Shown here: in pieces, positions 6,610 to 15,315 of the stretch
Layout: the number at the start of each line of letters is the position of its first letter
How positions within the stretch are numbered: the stretch's first letter is position 1
Assembly: GCF_030538595.1 (NCBI RefSeq)
Contig: NZ_JAUNTS010000019.1
Location: forward strand, 1-40,542
Source of the DNA: Kocuria sp.
GTDB taxonomy: Bacteria; Actinomycetota; Actinomycetes; Actinomycetales; Micrococcaceae
Direction of reading: 5' to 3'
DNA length: 40,542 nucleotides
Translations under genes and position numbers: made by a program
The notes under the pieces: model-generated
Database searches by the model: none
What the model saw: only the letters and a program-made list of their open reading frames with translations
What the model was told of the DNA's origin: nothing

Positions 6610-9600
6610 TCAGCGGTTGTCGAACAACTCTTCCAGGAGAGTTTCGTTCTCCAGCGCATGCCGTTTGGCGGAGCCATTGGCCGGGGAGGCTGAGGCCGGG
6701 CGGGAGATCAACCGGATGCGGCGCTCCAGTTCGGGGGCCAGGTTGACGGCCATGAACGGCCACGCTCCCTGGTTGGCGGGCTCGTCCTGCGCCCACTCAA
6801 CATTGGCCTCCGGGTAACGGGCCACCTCAGCTTTGATCTCCTCCAGCGGGAGCGGGTAGAGCTGTTCCACGCGGATGATCGCCGTGGTCTTGTCCTCCCG
6901 CTTGGCGCGCTCGGCGGCAAGGTCGTAATACAACCGACCCGATACCAGGACGACGTCGGTGACCGCCTTGGGGTCCAAACCTGCCTGATCCTCAATCACC
7001 GGGCGGAAGGTGCCGGAGGTGAAGTCCTCGATGGGGGAGGCGGCTGCCTTGAGGCGCAACAGCTGCTTGGGGGAGGCCACGATCAGCGGCTTGCGCGGGC
7101 GGGAGTAGGCCTGACGGCGCAGCAGGTGGAAGTGGTTGGCCGGGGTGGAGGGCTGGGCCACAATCATGTTCTTCTCCGCGCACAGCGTCAGGAAACGCTC
7201 AATGCGGGCGGAGGAGTGATCCGGTCCCTGTCCTTCATAACCGTGCGGTAGCAGCATGACCAGGGAGGACCGCTGGCCCCATTTCTGCTCAGCAGAGGAG
7301 ACGAACTCGTCCACAATGGTCTGCGCGCCGTTGATGAAGTCACCAAACTGCGCTTCCCACACGGTCAGAGCATCCGGGCGTTCCACGGAGTAGCCGTATT
7401 CAAAGCCCAGCACACCGTATTCGGAGAGCAGGGAGTTGTAGATGGCCAGCGGAGCTTGATCGTCCATCAGATGATTCAGCGGGGTCCACTCATCACCGTT
7501 GACATTGTCAAAGAACACTGCGTGGCGCTGAGTGAAGGTACCGCGGCGGACATCCTGTCCCGTCATGCGGACGGGGATGCCCTCCATCATGAGGGAGGCG
7601 AAAGCCATGATTTCGCCCATGCCCCAGTCCACGCCGCCATCCACGGTCATCTTGGCGCGGCGTTCCAGCAGCTTGGTGAGCTTGCGGTGCACGGTGAAGC
7701 CTTCGGGTACGTCCGTGTGGGCCTCACCGATGCGCCGAGCCTTGTCCGCGGAGATGCCCGTGGAGCGGGGCACCGAAATCCCGGAGTCGGTCTGCTGGGC
7801 GGAGGGACGTTCAATGTTGGAGATGGCAGCCGCATCTCCGGTGACCAGCGGAACGTCTGAGGTTTGGGCCTCATGGGTTTCCGTGAACACCCGTTCCAGC
7901 CGTTCCTGGTAGTCCTTGAGCGCGCGATCCGCCTCTTCCTGGCTGATGTCACCACGGCCAACCAGGTTGGCGGTGTAGACCTTACGGGTGGAGCGCTTCT
8001 GCTCAATGGTGTGGTACATCAACGGCTGGGTCATGGAGGGGTCATCGCCCTCATTGTGACCGCGCCGGCGGTAGCACACCAGGTCGATCACCACGTCCTT
8101 GTTGAACCGCTGACGGTAAGCAAAAGCCAGCTGCCCCACGTGGGTCACAGCTTCCGGGTCATCGGCGTTGACGTGGAAGATCGGGGCTTGAATGGTGCGG
8201 GCAACGTCCGTTGCGTACGTGGAGGAACGGCCGGCCTCCGGCGCTGTGGTGAAGCCAATCTGGTTGTTGACCACCACGTGCACGGTGCCGCCAGTTTTGT
8301 AGGCCGGCAGCTGAGACATTTGCATGACTTCAAACACAATGCCCTGACCGGCCATGGCGGCGTCGCCGTGTACCTGAATGGGCAGCACCGGGTAGGTGCC
8401 GTCACCTTCGGGGCCGGCACCCAGGACGTCGGTCTTGGCGCGGGCCACGCCCTCGATCACGGGATCCACTGCTTCCAAGTGGGAGGGGTTGGCGCCCAGG
8501 TAAACCTGGGTCTGGTTGCCGGAATCTGAGGTGAAGGTACCTTCCGTGCCCAGGTGGTACTTGACGTCACCGGAGCCTTCGGCACCGCGTGGGTCTTGGC
8601 TACCTTCAAACTCCCGGAAAACCTGGGCGTAGGACTTACCGGCAATGTTGGTCAGCACGTTCAGACGCCCGCGGTGGGCCATGCCGATCACCACACCGGC
8701 CAGGTTGTCATCCGCAGCATCTGAGATCACCGCATCCAGCAGCGGAATCAGCGATTCCCCGCCTTCCAGGGAGAACCGCTTTTGGCCCACGTACTTGGTT
8801 TGCAGGAAGGTCTCAAATGCTTCCGCAGCATTCAGGCGGCTCAGAATGCGGAACTGCTCATCCCGGGAGGGCTTGGTGTAGCCCTTTTCCAGTTCGTTCT
8901 GGAACCATTCGCGTTCAGCGGGGGTGTCCAGGTGCATGTACTCCACACCCACGGTGCGGCAGTAGGCGTCACGCAGCAACCCCAGGATGGTGCGTAGAGT
9001 CAGCCGCGGAGCGCCACCGAATCCACCGGTGGGCCATTCCCGGTCCAAATCCCACAGGGAGAGCCCGTAGGTGCGGATGTCAAGGTCCGGGTGGGTGCGC
9101 ATGGTGTAACCCACGGGGTTCATGTCCGCCATCATGTGGCCGCGCACCCGGTAGGCGTGGATCAACTGCTGGATCCGGGCCACCTTGTTGACCTCGGTCT
9201 CCGGGTTGACCTGGTTGTCCAGGGCCCAGCGCACGGGTTCGTAGGGCACCTTCAAACCCTGGAAAATCTCATCCCAGAAGTCATCGCCCAGGAGATAGGA
9301 CTCCACCAGCTTCAGGAACTCACCGGAGCCAGCGCCCTGGATCACGCGGTGATCGTAGGTGGAGGTCAAGGTGATGATCTTGGAGATGGCGTTGTGGGAC
9401 AGCGTGCGGGGGGAGGAGCCGCGATATTCCGCCGGGTAGTCCAGGGCACCCACACCGATGATTGCAGCCTGGCCCTTGGACAAGCGCGGGACCGAGTGGA
9501 CCGTGCCGATGCCACCGGGGTTGGTCAGGGACACGGTGGTTCCGGCGTAATCCTCCATGGTCAGTTCGCCCTTGCGGGCGCGCTTGACCATGTCCTCATA

Positions 9601-10500
9601 ACCGTCCCAGAACTCGCGGAAATTCAGTTCCTCGGCACCCTTGATGTTGGGCACCACCAGGTTGCGGGAGCCATCCTTGTTGGGCAGGTCAATGGCCAGA
9701 CCAAAGTTGACGTGGGCCGGGTGAATGGCCACGGGCTTGCCGTCCTGAACGTCATAGGTCACGTTCATGGAGGGGAAGTTCTTGAGCGCCTTGACCACGG
9801 CATAGCCGATCAAATGCGTGAACGAAACCTTGCCACCGCGGTTACGGGCCAAGTGGGAGTTGATCACAATGCGGTTGTCGATCAGCAACTTGGCCGGTAC
9901 CGCACGGACGGTGGTGGCCGTGGGCACGGTCAGGGAGGCATCCATGTTGGCAGCCACGGCCTTGGCGGGGCCGCGCAGCTTGACAACCTGGTCCTGGGCT
10001 TGGCCCTCATCCTTGGCATCGCGCGCGGTGGATGCTGACGTGATGGATCCTGAGGTTGCGCTGTCCACGGCACCCTTCTTCTGCTGAGCGTCGGTCTTGG
10101 CTGCAGTGTTGCGCTGGTTTGCTGCTGGGGATTCCGCACGTGCTGCCTGCTGAGCTTCCTTGGGCGGCCCCGGCTTGGCCGTGGTGGCCTCATCTGTGCG
10201 GCGCGTGGTTTGGGAGGGGGCACCTGCATCCGCTACGGATCGCTGCTCCTTGGCGGCTCCGCCGTCGGAATCTGCCGCCTGGGGTTTGGCGGTCTTGGTT
10301 CCGGTGGAGGGGGCGGAGTCTGCTGCTGAGCCCGTGGAATCAGCCTCATCCATGGCCTCGAAAATGGACCACCAGTCCTTGTCCACCGTGTTCTTGTCAG
10401 CTCGGTACCTTTTGTAAAGGTCCTCGACGAGCCATTCGTTGCCCGCAAATTCTTCGGGGATCAGGTCTCGTGGTGTGCTCGGCACGTGCCTACGCCTCAT
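6610..10500 (-). CDS. kgd: Multifunctional 2-oxoglutarate metabolism enzyme (2-oxoglutarate dehydrogenase E1/decarboxylase with E2-type acyltransferase domain)
   Basis: This is the fused actinobacterial enzyme of the TCA cycle. It decarboxylates 2-oxoglutarate with thiamine diphosphate and can pass the succinyl group on within the OGDH complex. The 1,296 residues contain: an N-terminal segment (EEFAGNEWLVEDLYKRY, about 15-33) known to bind partners; a long Ala/Thr/Lys linker (about 50-170); an E2-like catalytic domain with DHRVIQG near residue 382; and an E1 part with RVRGHMMADMNPVG, HRGRLNVL near residue 608, and a C-terminal transketolase-like region ending LLEELFDNR. No lipoyl domain is present, as expected. 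The ATG at 10500 has a weak ribosome site; a GTG five codons inside is possible. The gene stands alone, with its own putative promoter at 10602-10631 and terminator at 6559-6596. In relatives the activity is controlled by the FHA protein GarA/OdhI, not seen here. Confidence 0.95.
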   Translation of the reverse strand: MRRRHVPSTPRDLIPEEFAGNEWLVEDLYKRYRADKNTVDKDWWSIFEAMDEADSTGSAADSAPSTGTKTAKPQAADSDGGAAKEQRSVADAGAPSQTTRRTDEATTAKPGPPKEAQQAARAESPAANQRNTAAKTDAQQKKGAVDSATSGSITSASTARDAKDEGQAQDQVVKLRGPAKAVAANMDASLTVPTATTVRAVPAKLLIDNRIVINSHLARNRGGKVSFTHLIGYAVVKALKNFPSMNVTYDVQDGKPVAIHPAHVNFGLAIDLPNKDGSRNLVVPNIKGAEELNFREFWDGYEDMVKRARKGELTMEDYAGTTVSLTNPGGIGTVHSVPRLSKGQAAIIGVGALDYPAEYRGSSPRTLSHNAISKIITLTSTYDHRVIQGAGSGEFLKLVESYLLGDDFWDEIFQGLKVPYEPVRWALDNQVNPETEVNKVARIQQLIHAYRVRGHMMADMNPVGYTMRTHPDLDIRTYGLSLWDLDREWPTGGFGGAPRLTLRTILGLLRDAYCRTVGVEYMHLDTPAEREWFQNELEKGYTKPSRDEQFRILSRLNAAEAFETFLQTKYVGQKRFSLEGGESLIPLLDAVISDAADDNLAGVVIGMAHRGRLNVLTNIAGKSYAQVFREFEGSQDPRGAEGSGDVKYHLGTEGTFTSDSGNQTQVYLGANPSHLEAVDPVIEGVARAKTDVLGAGPEGDGTYPVLPIQVHGDAAMAGQGIVFEVMQMSQLPAYKTGGTVHVVVNNQIGFTTAPEAGRSSTYATDVARTIQAPIFHVNADDPEAVTHVGQLAFAYRQRFNKDVVIDLVCYRRRGHNEGDDPSMTQPLMYHTIEQKRSTRKVYTANLVGRGDISQEEADRALKDYQERLERVFTETHEAQTSDVPLVTGDAAAISNIERPSAQQTDSGISVPRSTGISADKARRIGEAHTDVPEGFTVHRKLTKLLERRAKMTVDGGVDWGMGEIMAFASLMMEGIPVRMTGQDVRRGTFTQRHAVFFDNVNGDEWTPLNHLMDDQAPLAIYNSLLSEYGVLGFEYGYSVERPDALTVWEAQFGDFINGAQTIVDEFVSSAEQKWGQRSSLVMLLPHGYEGQGPDHSSARIERFLTLCAEKNMIVAQPSTPANHFHLLRRQAYSRPRKPLIVASPKQLLRLKAAASPIEDFTSGTFRPVIEDQAGLDPKAVTDVVLVSGRLYYDLAAERAKREDKTTAIIRVEQLYPLPLEEIKAEVARYPEANVEWAQDEPANQGAWPFMAVNLAPELERRIRLISRPASASPANGSAKRHALENETLLEELFDNR

Positions 10501-10601
10501 TCTCTCGTCGTGATCCGGTGACCGTCATTGGTCACTGCGCCCCAGGGTCTGCCGCGGAAAAATTTGCCCCCAGCGGTCAGCGCATGGTCGCACTCCGGGT
10601 C

Positions 10602-10631
10602 AGTCTAGTGTTCAGGGCAACAGACGGCCAA
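10602..10631 (-). promoter_or_regulatory. Putative housekeeping promoter of kgd
   Basis: On the minus strand a TTGGCC (-35; 10626-10631) and TAGACT (-10; 10602-10607) are separated by 18 bp. Both resemble actinobacterial SigA elements. Transcription would start near 10595, giving a leader of about 95 bases. A 6-bp inverted repeat (GTGACC/GGTCAC, 10518-10535) lies within that leader. Confidence 0.4.
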
Positions 10632-10772
10632 CAGGTGCACGGCGGCGGTTCGTCTAGGTTCCGGCCGGACTTGCTCCGCAGCTTGCCTGGAATCAGTACG
10701 ACGTCGCACCGCAGCTCGGCCTGCCACGCCAACGGCCCGTTGCGAACGCCACGAGCAGATGGGCAAGCCCTC

Positions 10773-10778
10773 TAAAAT
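10773..10778 (+). promoter_or_regulatory. -10 element of a near-leaderless guaB1 transcript
   Basis: TAAAAT matches the actinobacterial -10 consensus TANNNT. Its last base is seven positions upstream of 10785, so the transcript would begin within one base of the GTG at 10786. This supports that GTG as the start codon and implies leaderless translation. No convincing -35 was found. Confidence 0.45.
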
Positions 10779-10785
10779 GGGCGGC

Positions 10786-12354
10786 GTGCGTTTTCTCAAC
10801 ACCCCCGTGACTGATCTGACCTACAACGACGTCTTCCTGGTTCCCTCCTCCTCCAGGATCACCAGTCGGTTTGACGTGGATCTGCAGACCGGTGACCCCA
10901 CCGGGTCCACCACGCCGCTGGTGGCCGCCAACATGACTGCGGTGACGGGTAAGCGCATGGTGGAAACCATGGCTCGCCGCGGGGGGCTGGGCGTGCTCCC
11001 GCAGGACATTCCAGCTGACGTGGTGGCGCGGGAGACCGCTTGGGTCAAGAGCCGTTCACCGCATTACGAATCGGTGCGTTCCATGCGGCCCACGGACACG
11101 GTGCATGATGCCCTGGCCAAAATGCGCAGACATGCTCACGCATCTGTGGTGGTCACGGATGCGGACGGTGTTTTCCAAGGGCTGGTCCTGGACAGCGACT
11201 GCCGTGAAGTGGACCGCTTCACACAGCTGCACGTGGTGATGCGCCCGGAGGTTCCCGTGTTCACCACGGAGGAACTGCACTTTGCCCCCGCTTCAGGTCC
11301 AGCTTCAGACTCAGCTGCGCAGGCAGCAGTCAGCCGGGACGACCAGGCGTACTCACCGGCTGGACAGGCTCAATCGGCTGGACAGGCACAGTTGGCTGAG
11401 TTGCGCCACGCCATGGCTCAGGCCAGCATGCGCATGGAACGCGCCCGCGTGCATGTGGCCCCGGTGGTTGACGGTGAGCGCGTGGTGGGTGTGATCAGCC
11501 GTCAAGGTGCTGTCCGATCCACCATTTACGTCCCCAATCTGGATGCCCATGGTGCTCTCAAAGTGGGGGCTGCGGTCGGCATCAATGGTGATGTGGCGGG
11601 CAAGACTCAGCAGCTGATCGACGCCGGTGTGGATGTGCTGGTGGTGGACACCGCACACGGGCATCAGCGCAAAATGTTTGAGGCCCTGTCCACCGTCAGG
11701 GAGGTGGCACCCCACCATCCCATCGTGGCCGGCAATGTGGTGACTGCCGACGGCGTACGGGACCTGGTGGATGCCGGGGCAGATGTGATCAAAGTGGGTG
11801 TGGGGCCGGGGGCAATGTGCACCACCCGCATGATGACGGCTGTGGGGCGTCCGCAATTCTCCGCAGTGCTCGAATGCGCTGCCGCTGCGGCTGAGCTGGG
11901 TGCCCACGTGTGGGCCGACGGCGGAGTGAAGTACCCCCGTGACGTGGCCTTGGCGCTGGCCGCGGGAGCCAGCCAGGTCATGATCGGGTCTTGGTTTGCG
12001 GGCACGTGGGAAGGCCCGGGGGAGCTGAATCAAGACGCCAACGGCAGGTATTACAAGGAGAGCTTTGGCATGGCCTCCACCCGAGCTGTGCTCAATCGAA
12101 CCCAGGGGCAGGAAGCCTTTGAGCGGGCCCGCAAGGCAATCTTTGAGGAGGGCATCTCCAGCTCCAAGATGTACCTGGACCCCCGACGCCCCGGTGTGGA
12201 GGACCTGATCGACCACATCACGGCCGGGGTGCGCAGCTCCATGACCTACGCGGGGGCCACCAACACCCGCCAATTCGCGGATCGCGCCGTGGTGGGCGTG
12301 CAGAACAGCTCCGGATATGAGGAAGGTCGCGCTCGCGGGGAGAGTTGGGCCTGA
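10786..12354 (+). CDS. guaB1: GuaB1-family IMPDH/GMP reductase-related protein
   Basis: A TIM-barrel IMPDH/GMPR-family protein with inserted CBS domains. In mycobacteria the GuaB1 subgroup acts as a GMP reductase in purine salvage (GMP to IMP) rather than as IMP dehydrogenase; that role is carried over here by similarity. The N-terminus reads LTYNDVFLVPS, the CBS pair lies at about residues 85-240 and is split by a low-complexity Ala/Gln/Ser stretch, VVDTAHGH marks the barrel, and the catalytic loop is GVGPGAMCTTRM with Cys345. The C-terminus has SSKMYLDPRRPGVEDLIDHI. I chose the GTG at 10786 because it gives the family N-terminus (MRFLNTP) and fits a leaderless transcript; an ATG at 10759 is in frame but lies upstream of the -10. 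Alternative labels in databases are 'GuaB1 family IMP dehydrogenase-related protein'. Confidence 0.9.
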   Translation: MRFLNTPVTDLTYNDVFLVPSSSRITSRFDVDLQTGDPTGSTTPLVAANMTAVTGKRMVETMARRGGLGVLPQDIPADVVARETAWVKSRSPHYESVRSMRPTDTVHDALAKMRRHAHASVVVTDADGVFQGLVLDSDCREVDRFTQLHVVMRPEVPVFTTEELHFAPASGPASDSAAQAAVSRDDQAYSPAGQAQSAGQAQLAELRHAMAQASMRMERARVHVAPVVDGERVVGVISRQGAVRSTIYVPNLDAHGALKVGAAVGINGDVAGKTQQLIDAGVDVLVVDTAHGHQRKMFEALSTVREVAPHHPIVAGNVVTADGVRDLVDAGADVIKVGVGPGAMCTTRMMTAVGRPQFSAVLECAAAAAELGAHVWADGGVKYPRDVALALAAGASQVMIGSWFAGTWEGPGELNQDANGRYYKESFGMASTRAVLNRTQGQEAFERARKAIFEEGISSSKMYLDPRRPGVEDLIDHITAGVRSSMTYAGATNTRQFADRAVVGVQNSSGYEEGRARGESWA

Positions 12355-12392
12355 GATTTTGGCTCGATGCTCTGCTAGGCTCCCAACGCACA

Positions 12393-12407
12393 TGAAAATC
12401 ATTATCA
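12393..12407 (+). promoter_or_regulatory. Zur box upstream of znuA
   Basis: TGAAAATCATTATCA is a 7-1-7 inverted repeat with a single mismatch and differs by one base from the known actinobacterial Zur operator TGAAAATCATTTTCA. It lies 55 bp before znuA, just downstream of a possible -10 (TAGGCT, 12376-12381), so bound Zur would cover the transcription start. This predicts repression of zinc uptake when zinc is plentiful. A zur-like gene lies 4 kb away at 16226-16675. Confidence 0.88.
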
Positions 12408-12461
12408 AGAACAAATCCAGTTCTTGAGCTTCCGCGGCCCCGCCGCTTAGATCGGATCGCT

Positions 12462-13574
12462 GTGAGTTCACGCGTTGCTCGAATCCTCCCCGCCCGCAGG
12501 ACTGCGGGTGTACGCCGGCCAGGTGGCGGGCGTCGTCGTGTGGGTCTGGCAGGGAGAGTCACCTTGCCGGTGGCCCTGATGGGAGTGGGGGCACTTGCCC
12601 TTGCTGGATGTTCGGGGGGTTCCGGCCACGAGGACGACGGCGTACTCACCGTGGTGACCTCCACCTCCGTGTACGCGGATGTTGTGGAGCAGATTGTCAA
12701 CGATGCCGACAGTGCCGGTGGTGAGGGCATCACGGTGAAGGCCGTGATTGATTCACCCGCGCAAGACCCCCATTCCTATGAAGCCACACCGCAGGACCGG
12801 CTCACAGTTCAGGATGCTGACCTGATCGTCCTCAACGGCGGCGGCTATGACGCCTTCATGGAGGAATTGGCTGCTGAGACAGATGTACCGGTGGTGAACG
12901 CAGTGGATGTCTCCGGATTGGATGGCGCGGACAGCGCGGACTCTGACCATGACCATTCCCACGATGCTTCCGGTGCCGCCACCGCAGCAGATGATGACAG
13001 CGGTCAAGACAGCCATGACGGCCACGATCACGGGTCATTCAATGAGCACGTGTGGTACGACCCCGCCACCATGGGCAAAGTGGGAGAGGCTGTGGCCCAT
13101 GAACTGGGTTCGATGGATGCCAACCGCGCCCAGCTGTTCACCGACAATGCCGGGGAGTTCACCCGGGAAACGGACCAACTGCGTCAGCAAGTGGCTGAGC
13201 TGAAGTTGGAAGGTGACTACGTGGCCACCGAGCCCGTGGCGGACTACTTGCTGGAAGCCGCCGGCTTGCACAACGTGACCCCCACGGCCTTCACGGTGGC
13301 TGTGGAAGACGGCACGGACGCAGCACCGCTGGTGTACGACCAAGTGCGCAGTCTCTTGGAATCCGATACCGCTCTTCTGGTGTACAACGAACAGACCTCC
13401 ACGGGCCAAAGCCAAGATCTGCGCACGGTGGCCGAACGGGCCGATGTTCCGGTTCTGGCAGTCTCAGAAACGCTGCCGGACGGGCAGAGTTATGTGCAGT
13501 GGATGGAGCAGAACATCCAAGATGTGCAGAGCATTGAGGGGTTGGGACACACGACCGAAAGCCACGACCATTGA
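12462..13574 (+). CDS. znuA: Zinc ABC transporter substrate-binding lipoprotein
   Basis: A cluster-9 (A-1 type) metal-binding lipoprotein that captures Zn2+ outside the membrane for ZnuBC. It has an Arg-rich N-terminus, a hydrophobic stretch and the lipobox ALAGC with Cys50 as the lipidation site. Metal-site motifs are DPHSYEATPQD and EHVWYDPATM. Between them lies the His/Asp-rich loop typical of zinc-specific members (SDHDHSHD, then DSHDGHDHG, about residues 158-195). The usual third histidine appears absent, since the corresponding segment reads VATEPVADYLLEAAGL, as in other actinobacterial forms. The GTG start at 12462 gives a long positively charged n-region; a GTG at codon 27 is an alternative. 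The znuC start overlaps the stop by four bases. Confidence 0.93.
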   Translation: MSSRVARILPARRTAGVRRPGGGRRRVGLAGRVTLPVALMGVGALALAGCSGGSGHEDDGVLTVVTSTSVYADVVEQIVNDADSAGGEGITVKAVIDSPAQDPHSYEATPQDRLTVQDADLIVLNGGGYDAFMEELAAETDVPVVNAVDVSGLDGADSADSDHDHSHDASGAATAADDDSGQDSHDGHDHGSFNEHVWYDPATMGKVGEAVAHELGSMDANRAQLFTDNAGEFTRETDQLRQQVAELKLEGDYVATEPVADYLLEAAGLHNVTPTAFTVAVEDGTDAAPLVYDQVRSLLESDTALLVYNEQTSTGQSQDLRTVAERADVPVLAVSETLPDGQSYVQWMEQNIQDVQSIEGLGHTTESHDH

Positions 13575-14389
13575 GCGCTCAACCGGCAGCGTCCTTCCAC
13601 GACGCCAAACTGGCCTTTGGGCACCGCACACTGTGGTCCGGGCTGAACCTCCAGATCGAACCCGGGGAGTACGTGGCGGTGCTCGGCGGAAACGGAACGG
13701 GCAAAACCTCCCTGCTGAAAGTGTTGTTGGGCCTGCAATCCCTGAGCGCCGGGACAGTTCAGGTGGCGGGTGCGCCGGTGCGCCGAGGTTCACCCGCCAT
13801 CGGTTACGTACCGCAGCAGCGAGCTTTTGACGACCGCACGCCGTTGCGCGGTCGGGACCTGGTGGGTTTGGGGGTTGACGGGCACCGGTGGGGCCCGCGC
13901 ATTCTGGGCCGCCGGGCGCATCACCGGCGTGTGGATCAGCTGTTGGAACGTGTTGGAGCCCTGGACTACGCGGACGCACCCATCGGACAGCTCTCAGGTG
14001 GTGAACAGCAGCGATTGCGGGTGGCCCAGGCTTTGGCCACGGACCCCAGCCTGTTGCTCTTTGATGAAGCCCTGCTCTCCCTGGACCTGCACCGCCAGTC
14101 GCAACTGGCGCAGCTGGTGGCCGAGCAACGGGATCGCACCGGGGCCGCGGTGTTGTTCGTGACCCATGACGTGAACCCGATCATCGACGACGTCGACCGG
14201 GTGCTCTACCTGGCCAACGGATCGTTCCGCGTGGGGACACCCGCTGAGGTCTTGCGCTCCGACGTCCTCTCGGAGCTGTACGGGGCACGCGTGGAGGTCA
14301 TGACCGTGGCAGGGCGCGTGATGGTGGTGGGTGCCGAGATCGTGGACCATTGCCACCCACCCGCCACTCCGGAGGAGGTGACCAGATGA
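13571..14389 (+). CDS. znuC: Zinc ABC transporter ATP-binding protein
   Basis: The ATPase of the zinc importer, 272 residues, on the cytoplasmic face of ZnuB. Visible are Walker A GGNGTGKTS (around residue 39), the signature LSGGEQQR, Walker B LLLFDEALLSLD (an A where most transporters have P after DE), and the H-loop FVTHDVNP. The start is a TTG that overlaps the znuA stop (TTGA), which keeps the operon's coupled layout. The C-terminal tail (about 40 residues after PAEVLRSDVLSELYG) includes a HCHPP motif that may bind metal, but that is speculation. Confidence 0.93.
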   Translation: MSAQPAASFHDAKLAFGHRTLWSGLNLQIEPGEYVAVLGGNGTGKTSLLKVLLGLQSLSAGTVQVAGAPVRRGSPAIGYVPQQRAFDDRTPLRGRDLVGLGVDGHRWGPRILGRRAHHRRVDQLLERVGALDYADAPIGQLSGGEQQRLRVAQALATDPSLLLFDEALLSLDLHRQSQLAQLVAEQRDRTGAAVLFVTHDVNPIIDDVDRVLYLANGSFRVGTPAEVLRSDVLSELYGARVEVMTVAGRVMVVGAEIVDHCHPPATPEEVTR

Positions 14390-15315
14390 GCTGGCAGACC
14401 ATCCTGGGAGAAGTTTTCGTGTTCGAGCGTTACGGAGATCTACTGGTCCTGCTGCAGAACTCGATCTGGGCGGGGGCCCTGATCGGTCTGGTGGGAGGCT
14501 TGATCGGAACGTTCGTGATGATGCGGGACATGGCTTTCTCCGTCCACGGCATTGCCGAACTCTCCTTTGCAGGCGGAGCCATTGCCCTGTTGATCGGGGC
14601 GGACATTGTGACGGGCTCACTGATGGGCTCCATCATTGCTTCCGTGATCATCGGGATGGTGGGTGCCCAGTCCCGGGAGTCCAATTCCGTGGTGGGTGTG
14701 CTCATGCCCTTCGGCCTGGGCGTGGGCATTCTGGCGTTGGCGCTCTACCAGGGGCGCAGTTCCAACCGGTTTGCCCTGTTGACCGGGCAGATTGTCTCCG
14801 TCAATGACGTCCAGCTGGTGTCCATGGCGGTGCTGTCCGCCGTGGTCATTGCCGGGCTGCTGGTCATATGGCGTCCCCTGAGTTTTGCCAGTACGGCCCC
14901 GTTTGTGGCCCAGGCCCGCGGACTTCCGGTCCGGACCTTGTCCCTGGTGTTCATGCTCCTGCTGGGCGTGGCCGTTGCGCTGTCCGTGCAGATCATCGGC
15001 GCGCTGTTGGTGCTGGCGTTGCTGATTTCCCCGGCGGCGGCAGCCATGAACTTCAGCGCCTCACCCGTGAAGATTGTGCTGCTGTCGGTGATATTCGCAG
15101 AGACGGCCATGGTGGGCGGGATTTTGCTGGCACTGGGCGGAGCGCTGCCGATCAGTCCGTACGTGACCACCATTTCTTTCCTCATCTGGGTGGTGTCCTG
15201 GATCTTGCGTCGTCGTCGTCGCTCACATGGAGGGCACACGGCTCAGGGTGAGTCCGCAGATCACAACACCACGGGCAGTGCAGCGGGACGCACGGTGACC
15301 GTGGCGGGAAGCTGA
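14386..15315 (+). CDS. znuB: Zinc ABC transporter permease
   Basis: The membrane subunit of the zinc importer, 309 residues with about eight hydrophobic segments, of the ABC-3 family. Family features include GLIGTFVMMRDMAFSVHGIAE near residue 40 and the GALLVLALLISPAAAA region near residue 210. The ATG at 14386 follows GGAGGTGA and overlaps the znuC stop by four bases; the in-frame ATG at 14350 lies well inside znuC and is rejected. The last 18 codons overlap the 3' end of the convergent lipid kinase gene by 55 bp and encode a hydrophilic tail. Confidence 0.93.
   Translation: MSWQTILGEVFVFERYGDLLVLLQNSIWAGALIGLVGGLIGTFVMMRDMAFSVHGIAELSFAGGAIALLIGADIVTGSLMGSIIASVIIGMVGAQSRESNSVVGVLMPFGLGVGILALALYQGRSSNRFALLTGQIVSVNDVQLVSMAVLSAVVIAGLLVIWRPLSFASTAPFVAQARGLPVRTLSLVFMLLLGVAVALSVQIIGALLVLALLISPAAAAMNFSASPVKIVLLSVIFAETAMVGGILLALGGALPISPYVTTISFLIWVVSWILRRRRRSHGGHTAQGESADHNTTGSAAGRTVTVAGS

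Noticed and set aside
10518-10535. GTGACC-N6-GGTCAC inverted repeat in the kgd leader
   Set aside because: Six-base arms are too short to stand out in GC-rich DNA, and no regulator with this site was recognised. Noted only in the kgd promoter entry.
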